NCBI RefSeq assembly: GCF_000003815.2
Contig: NC_049992.1
Location: 12,410,041-12,474,040 of the forward strand
Source: Branchiostoma floridae
Taxonomy: Eukaryota; Chordata; Leptocardii; Amphioxiformes; Branchiostomatidae
DNA length: 64,000 nt
Reading direction: 5' to 3'
A program made the position numbers and the translations under genes. Under the pieces are notes generated by a model. The model was not told the origin of the DNA. It saw only the letters and a list, made by a program, of their open reading frames with translations, and did not search any database. Positions 58,360 to 64,000 of this stretch are shown piece by piece (the stretch's first letter is position 1; each line of letters begins with the position of its first letter).

Positions 58360-60089
58360 GAGATATGACTTAAGCCCTAACCGCTAGGTTTAGGGTAAGG
58401 GTTAGGGTAGTGCTTAGAGGCAACATTGCTAAGAGTGTATTCTAGGCGGTCAAACTTGGTATCATTACATAGGTATGTTGGTACAGATTTGTAATCTGCA
58501 AACCGTTTTGAAATCGGGTGCTTACTTGCCGAGATATGACTTAAGCACTAACCGCTAGGGTTAGGGTTAGGGTTAGGGTAGTGCTTAGAGGCAACATTGC
58601 TAAGAGTGTATTCTAGGCGGTCAAACTTGGTATCATTACAAAGGTATGTTGGTACATATTTGTAATCTGCAATCCGTTTTGAAATCGGGTGCTTACTTGC
58701 CGAGATATGACTTAAGCACTAACCGCTAGGGTTAGGGTAGTGCTTAGAGGCAACATTGCTAAGAGTGTATTCTAGGCGGTCAAACTTGGTATCATTACAA
58801 AGGTATGTTGGTACAGATTTGTAATCTGCAAATCGGTTTGAAATCGGGTGCTTACTTGCCGAGATATGACTTAAGCACTAAAAGCTAGGGTTAGTGTTAG
58901 GGTTAGGGTAGTGCTTAGAGGCAACATTGCTAAGAGTGTAATCTAGCCGGCCAAACTTGGTATCATTACAAAGGTATGTTGGTAGAGATTTGTAATCTGC
59001 AAACCGTTTTGAAATCGGGTGCTTACTTGCCGAGATATGACTTAAGCACTAACCGCTAGGGTTAGGGTAGTGCTTAGAGGCAACATTGCTAAGAGTGTAT
59101 TCTAGGCGGTCAAACTTGGTATCATTACAAAGGTATGTTGGTACAGATTTGTAATCTGCAAACCGTTTTGAAATCGGATGCTTACTTGCCGAGATATGAC
59201 TTAAGCACTAACCGCTAGGGTTAGGGTTAGGTTTAGGGTAGTGCTTAGAGGCAACATTGCTAAGAGTGTATTCTAGGCGGTCAAACTTGGTATCATTACA
59301 AAGGTATGTTGGTAGAGATTTGTAATCTGCAAACCGTTTTGAAATCGGGTGCTTACTTGCCGAGATATGACTTAAGCACTAACCGCTAGGGTTAGGGTTA
59401 GGGTTAGGGTAGTGCTTAGAGGCAACATTGCTAAGAGTGTATTCTAGGCGGTCAAACTTGGTATCATTACAAAGGTATGTTGGTACAGATTTGTAATCTG
59501 CAAACCGTTTTGAAATCGGATGCTTACTTGCCGAGATATGACTTAAGCACTAACCGCTAGGGTTAGGGTTAGGGTTAGGGTAGTGCTTAGAGGCAACATT
59601 GCTAAGAGTGTATTCTAGGCGGTCAAACTTGGTATCATTACAAAGGTATGTTGGTAGAGATTTGTAATCTGCAAACCGTTTTGAAATCGGGTGCTTACTT
59701 GCCGAGATATGACTTATGCACTAACCGCTAGAGTTAGGGTTAGGTTTAGGGTAGTGCTTAGAGGCAACATTGCTAAGAGTGTATTCTAGGCGGTCAAACT
59801 TGGTATCATTACAAAGGTATGTTGGTACATATTTGTAATCTGCAAACCGTTTTGAAATCGGGTGCTTACTTGCCGAGATATGACTTAAGCACTAACCGCT
59901 AGGGTTAGGGTAGTGCTTAGAGGCAACATTGCTAAGAGTGTATTCTAGGTGGTCAAACTTGGTATCATTACAAAGGTATGTTGGTACAGATTTGTAATCT
60001 GCAAATCGGTTTGAAATCGGGTGCTTACTTGCCGAGATATGACTTAAGCACTAAAAGCTAGGGTTAGTGTTAGGGTTAGGGTAGTGCTT

Positions 60090-60667
60090 TTTTGACCCTT
60101 TTTGTAGACTGCGTTGCACAGTTGGAGAAGTATATCATCAAATGCTCTTAATTTCCACACTTCTGGGGGTATTTCGTCGAGCCCTGCTGCCTTCTTATTT
60201 TTGATTTGTTTCAATACCTTGTCTAATTCGTCCATACTGAAGTCACCAAGTTTTATGTCTAATTGTTGATGTATGATAGTCTGGACAGGTTCATCAGCCG
60301 TAACTGGTGCTTTTCCAAGTAGGTTTTGGAAATGATCCTTCCACAACTTTACCCTTTCTGTTTGGTTTGGCGCTTTTAGTTTTGACTTGGCAGTGTTTTT
60401 TCGTCCGCTTACATCATTTACGACTTTCCAGACTGTTGCTGATCTTTGGTTTTCATGGCAGGTTTTAATATCATCGATTTGTTTCTGTACATATTCCTGC
60501 TGTTCCTTTTGGTAAATGTTTGCTAGTTCTTTCTGTGCTTTTACGAAGCTTCTGGAGTTTGCTCTCGTGGGTCTTATTCTTTTCCTAGCGGATGCTTTCT
60601 TTAGTTTGTCTCTCATTTCCAATACTCTGCTTGACTCCCATGGAGCATGTCGCTTTAAAAAAAGGGT
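60090..60667 (-). pseudogene. Inverted upstream part of the LINE reverse transcriptase
   Basis: About 190 codons are open on the minus strand. They contain a lysine/glutamine-rich stretch (KAQKELANIYQKEQQEYVQ) typical of the segment between endonuclease and RT, then KNKKAAGLDEIPPEVWK (an RT N-terminal motif) and LLQLCNAVYKKGQ. The frame then runs into satellite DNA, so it lost its continuation through the inversion. The endonuclease half is missing. There is no ATG at a sensible start. Confidence 0.85.
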
Positions 60668-60676
60668 CAAATTGAA

Positions 60677-62020
60677 ATGTGGACAAAGGGTTGCATCCTC
60701 CCCTTCCCCAAAAAGGGTGATCTTAGTATTCCAAAGAACTACAGAGGTATCACTCTGACCTCCATTGCCGCCAAAGTGTACAATGCTATGCTTCTAAATC
60801 GTCTACGACCTGAAGTTGAGAAAGTGCTCAGGAGAAACCAAAATGGCTTTCGTAAAAACCGATCCACAATATCTCAGATTCTAACTGTGCGCAGGATAAT
60901 AGAGGGCGTACGAGCAAAAAACCCGGAGGCTACACTTGTATTCGTCGACTTTTCAAAAGCCTTCGATTCTATAAATAGAACCAAAATGATGCAGATTCTT
61001 CTGGCCTATGGCATTCCAACAGAAACAGTTGATGCCATCATGATGTTATACCAGGACACACAAGTCATTGTTAGATCTCCAGATGGTGATACCGAGCCTT
61101 TCAACATTGTAGCTGGTGTCCTCCAAGGTGACACCCTAGCTCCGTATCTTTTTGTGATATGCCTAGATTATGTACTGCGAACGTCCGTGGATCAAATGAA
61201 AGAAAATGGCCTCACTCTAGAGCATGCAAGATCTAGACGGTACCCTGCAAAGTACCTCACCGACGCAGATTTTGCTGACGATCTCGGCCTCTTTAGTGAT
61301 ACACTTGCCAAAGCTGAAGCTTTACTCCATTGCCTAGAAAAAGCTGCCAATGGCATAGGTCTCCACGTAAATGCAGACAAAACAGAGACCATGTCATTTA
61401 ACCAACTGGGCGATATAGCATCACTAGAAGGAAAGACCATTAAACAGGTGGAAAATTTCACATACCTGGGTAGCAACATTGCCTCAACTGAAAAGGATGT
61501 GAACACACGCATTGCTAAAGCTTGGGCAGCCGTAGACAAACTCGCTCCAATCTGGAAATCAAACCTGCCAAATAAGCTAAAGCGTGGTTTTCTACAAGCA
61601 ACTGCAGTCTCTGTTTTGCTATATGGTAGCGACACGTGGACATTAACAAAACGACTTGAGAAAAAACTTGACGGCAACTACACTAAGATGCTACGTGCGG
61701 CTCAAAACATCTCCTGGAGAACACATCCTACAAAAAAGCTGTTGTATGGAGATCTTCCACCGCTATCTCAAGTCATACAAGAAAGAAGGCTGAGGTTTGC
61801 TGGTCACGCATGGCGTAGTAAAGATGAGATCATCAGCGACGTTCTGCTGTGGTCGCCCAAACATGGTCATGCAAGCAGAGGTAGACCACACAAAACATAT
61901 GTACATCAACTTTGTGAAGATACTGGTTGCTCGACTGAAGAACTGCCCAAGGCTATGGAGGATAGGGAAGGATGGAGGAAGAGAGTCATGGCCATCCGTG
62001 CAACCAGCACGCCTGGATAG
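60677..62020 (+). pseudogene. LINE reverse transcriptase, C-terminal two-thirds
   Basis: 447 codons are open without interruption to TAG. Motifs: GCILPFPKKGDLSIPKNYRG, NGFRKNRSTISQI, VFVDFSKAFDSI (motif A), GVLQGDTLAPYLF, LTDADFADDLGLF (catalytic FADD) and a C-terminal RRLRFAGHAWR block. The catalytic residues are intact, but the protein lacks its endonuclease and RT start. The stop TAG is the first unit of the terminal GGATAG repeat. The clade is RTE-like by this tail organisation, but the sequence differs clearly from the element at 42-45.5 kb. Confidence 0.85.
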
Positions 62021-64000
62021 GATAGGATAGGAATAGGATAGGGTAGTGCTTAGAGGCAACATTGCTAAGAGTGTAATCTAGCCGGCCAAACTTGGTATCA
62101 TTACAAAGGTATGTTGGTACAGATTTGTAATCTGCAAACCGTTTTGAAATCGGGTGCTTACTTGCCGAGATATGACTTAAGCACTAACCGCTAGGGTTAG
62201 GGTAGTGCTTAGAGGCAACATTGCTAAGAGTGTATTCTAGGCAGTCAAACTTGGTATCATTACAAAGGTATGTTGGTACAGATTTGTAATCTGCAAACCG
62301 TTTTGAAATCGGATGCTTACTTGCCGAGATATGACTTAAGCACTAACCGCTAGGGTTAGGGTTAGGTTTAGGGTAGTGCTTAGAGGCAACATTGCTAAGA
62401 GTGTATTCTTGGCGGTCAAACTTGGTATCATTACAAAGGTATGTTGGTACAGATTTGTAATCTGCAAACCGCATTTTTGAAATCGGATGCTTACTTGCCG
62501 AGATATGACTTAAGCACTAACCGCTAGGGTTAGGGTTAGGGTAGTGCTTAGAGGCAACATTGCTAAGAGTGTATTCTAGGCGGTCAAACTTGGTATCATT
62601 ACAAAGGTATGTTGGTACAGATTTGTAATCTGCAAACCGTTTTGAAATCGGGTGCTTACTTGCCGAGATATGACTTAAGCACTAACCGCTAGGGTTAGGG
62701 TTAGGGTTAGGGTAGTGCTTAGAGGCAACATTGCTAAGAGTGTATTCTAGGCGGTCAAACTTGGTATCATTACAAAGGTATGTTGGTACAGATTTGTAAT
62801 CTGCAAATCGGTTTGAAATCGGGTGCTTACTTGCCGAGATATGACTTAAGCACTAAAAGCTAGGGTTAGTGTTAGGGTTAGGGTAGTGCTTAGAGGCAAC
62901 ATTGCTAAGAGTGTAATCTAGCCGGTCAAACTTGGTATCATTACAAAGGTATGTTGGTACAGATTTGTAATCTGCAAACCGTTTTGAAATCGGGTGCTTA
63001 CTTGCCGAGATATGACTTAAGCACTAACCGCTAGGGTTAGGGTAGTGCTTAGAGGCAACATTGCTAAGAGTGTATTCTAGGTAGTCAAACTTGGTATCAT
63101 TACAAAGGTATGTTGGTACAGATTTGTAATCTGCAAACCGTTTTGAAATCGGATGCTTACTTGCCGAGATATGACTTAAGCACTAACCGCTAGGGTTAGG
63201 GTTAGGGTTAGGGTAGTGCTTAGAGGCAACATTGCTAAGAGTGTATTCTTGGCGGTCAAACTTGGTATCATTACAAAGGTATGTTGGTACAGATTTGTAA
63301 TCTGCAAACCGTTTTGAAATCGGATGCTTACTTGCCGAGATATGACTTAAGCACTGACCGCTAGGGTTAGGGTTAGGGTTAGGGTAGTGCTTAGAGGCAA
63401 CATTGCTAAGAGTGTATTCTAGGCGGTCAAACTTGGAATCATTACAAAGGTATGTTGGTACAGATTTGTAATCTGCAAACCGTTTTGAAATCGGGTGCTT
63501 ACTTTCCGAGATATGACTTAAGCACTAACCGCTAGGGTCGGGGTTAGGGAAGTGCTTAGCAGCAACATTGCTAAGAGTGTATTCTAGGCGGTCAAACTTG
63601 GTATCATTACAAAGGTATGTTGGTACATATTTGTAATCTGCAAACCGTTTTGAAATCGGGTGCTTACTTGCCGAGATATGACTTAAGCACTAACCGCTAG
63701 GGTTAGGGTAGTGCTTAGAGGCAACATTGCTAAGAGTGTATTCTAGGCGGTCAAACTTGGTATCATTACAAAGGTATGTTGGTACAGATTTGTAATCTGC
63801 AAATCGGTTTGAAATCGGGTGCTTACTTGCCGAGATATGACTTAAGCACTAAAAGCTAGGGTTAGTGTTAGGGTTAGGGTAGTGCTTAGAGGCAACATTG
63901 CTAAGAGTGTAATCTAGCCGGCCAAACTTGGTATCATTACAAAGGTATGTTGGTAGAGATTTGTAATCTGCAAACCGTTTCATTGACATGGGCCATGGTG

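Larger units (their letters stand above)
60090..62038 (+). mobile_element. 5'-inverted, truncated LINE inserted in the satellite
   Basis: It is flanked by an exact 13-bp duplication TAGGGTAGTGCTT (60077-60089 and 62039-62051). Removing the insert plus one duplication (1962 bp) restores a normal 171-bp monomer between 60013 and 62146. The left ~570 bp is an RT segment in reverse orientation and the right ~1380 bp is the following RT segment in forward orientation. The two segments are contiguous in the intact element and overlap by about 13 bases (AAAAAGGGTCAAA). This is the signature of twin priming. The 3' tail is a GGATAG-type repeat. Confidence 0.9.
57321..63980 (+). repeat. Satellite array with embedded TTAGGG telomeric hexamers
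   Basis: Tandem monomers each contain GAAATCGGGTGCTTACTTGC, then CTTAAGCACTAACCGC, then one to several TTAGGG hexamers, then GTGCTTAGAGGCAACATTGC and TACAAAGGTATGTTGGTA. Starts of GAAATC after the N gap: 58510, 58681, 58840, 59011, 59170, 59341, 59512, 59683, 59854, 60013, then after the LINE 62146, 62305, 62479, 62644, 62815, 62986, 63145, 63316, 63487, 63652, 63811. Spacings are 159, 165 or 171 bp (one is 174), so length changes mostly by whole 6-bp hexamers. The TTAGGG strand runs toward the right end of the window. The array leaves into unlike sequence at about 63980. Confidence 0.95.

Noticed and set aside
57659-58387. 242-codon open frame
   Set aside because: It is almost entirely Ns bridging the assembly gap inside the satellite.
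57321-63980. Tandem array considered as a CRISPR-like repeat
   Set aside because: There are no short repeats separated by unique spacers; whole monomers are near-identical, and the genome is eukaryotic.

Overview
The window reads as animal genomic DNA, most likely from an amphioxus (Branchiostoma) or a close invertebrate deuterostome. The evidence is short GT-AG exons in long AT-rich introns, a deuterostome-type gene set, very many small inverted-repeat transposons, RTE-like LINEs and TTAGGG-type telomeric hexamers. The species call is inference; the genes below rest on the sequence.

Layout. 1-13528: no convincing coding sequence, but several MITE-like inverted-repeat elements and a degenerate tRNA-like sequence. 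13529-15674 (+): a Kelch-like BTB-BACK-Kelch gene of the KLHL24/KLHL35 type, nearly all in one exon with a probable small terminal exon. 15675-27978: long non-coding tract with two adjacent foldback elements near 19.3-19.7 kb and a LINE 3' fragment at 27.3 kb. 28290-37763 (-): a complete 12-exon 26S proteasome ATPase gene, PSMC2/Rpt1, coding for 433 residues. 37764-39125: a divergent intergenic region holding a 433-bp hAT-type MITE with an 8-bp target duplication. 39126-50071 (+): a nine-exon PTB-SH2 adaptor gene resembling SH2D5; its second intron carries a near-complete antisense RTE-like LINE (42054-45523). 51502-53910 (-): a 12-finger C2H2 zinc-finger gene with ten acidic ~25-residue repeats before the fingers. 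54867-55536: a ~670-bp imperfect palindrome. 57321 to about 63980: a satellite array whose monomers carry telomeric TTAGGG hexamers and mostly differ in length by whole hexamers. One LINE with an inverted 5' half (60090-62038) sits in the array, flanked by an exact 13-bp target duplication. Ns occupy 57703-58359.

The four host genes have unrelated jobs: ubiquitin-ligase adaptor, proteasome base ATPase, phosphotyrosine-type adaptor and DNA-binding protein. PSMC2 and the SH2D5-like gene are head to head, about 1.4 kb apart. The least ordinary part of the window is the right end: a telomere-hexamer satellite invaded by a LINE whose own 3' tail is a TAGG-rich repeat. I saw no CRISPR array, no bacterial-type operon and no clearly functional RNA gene.
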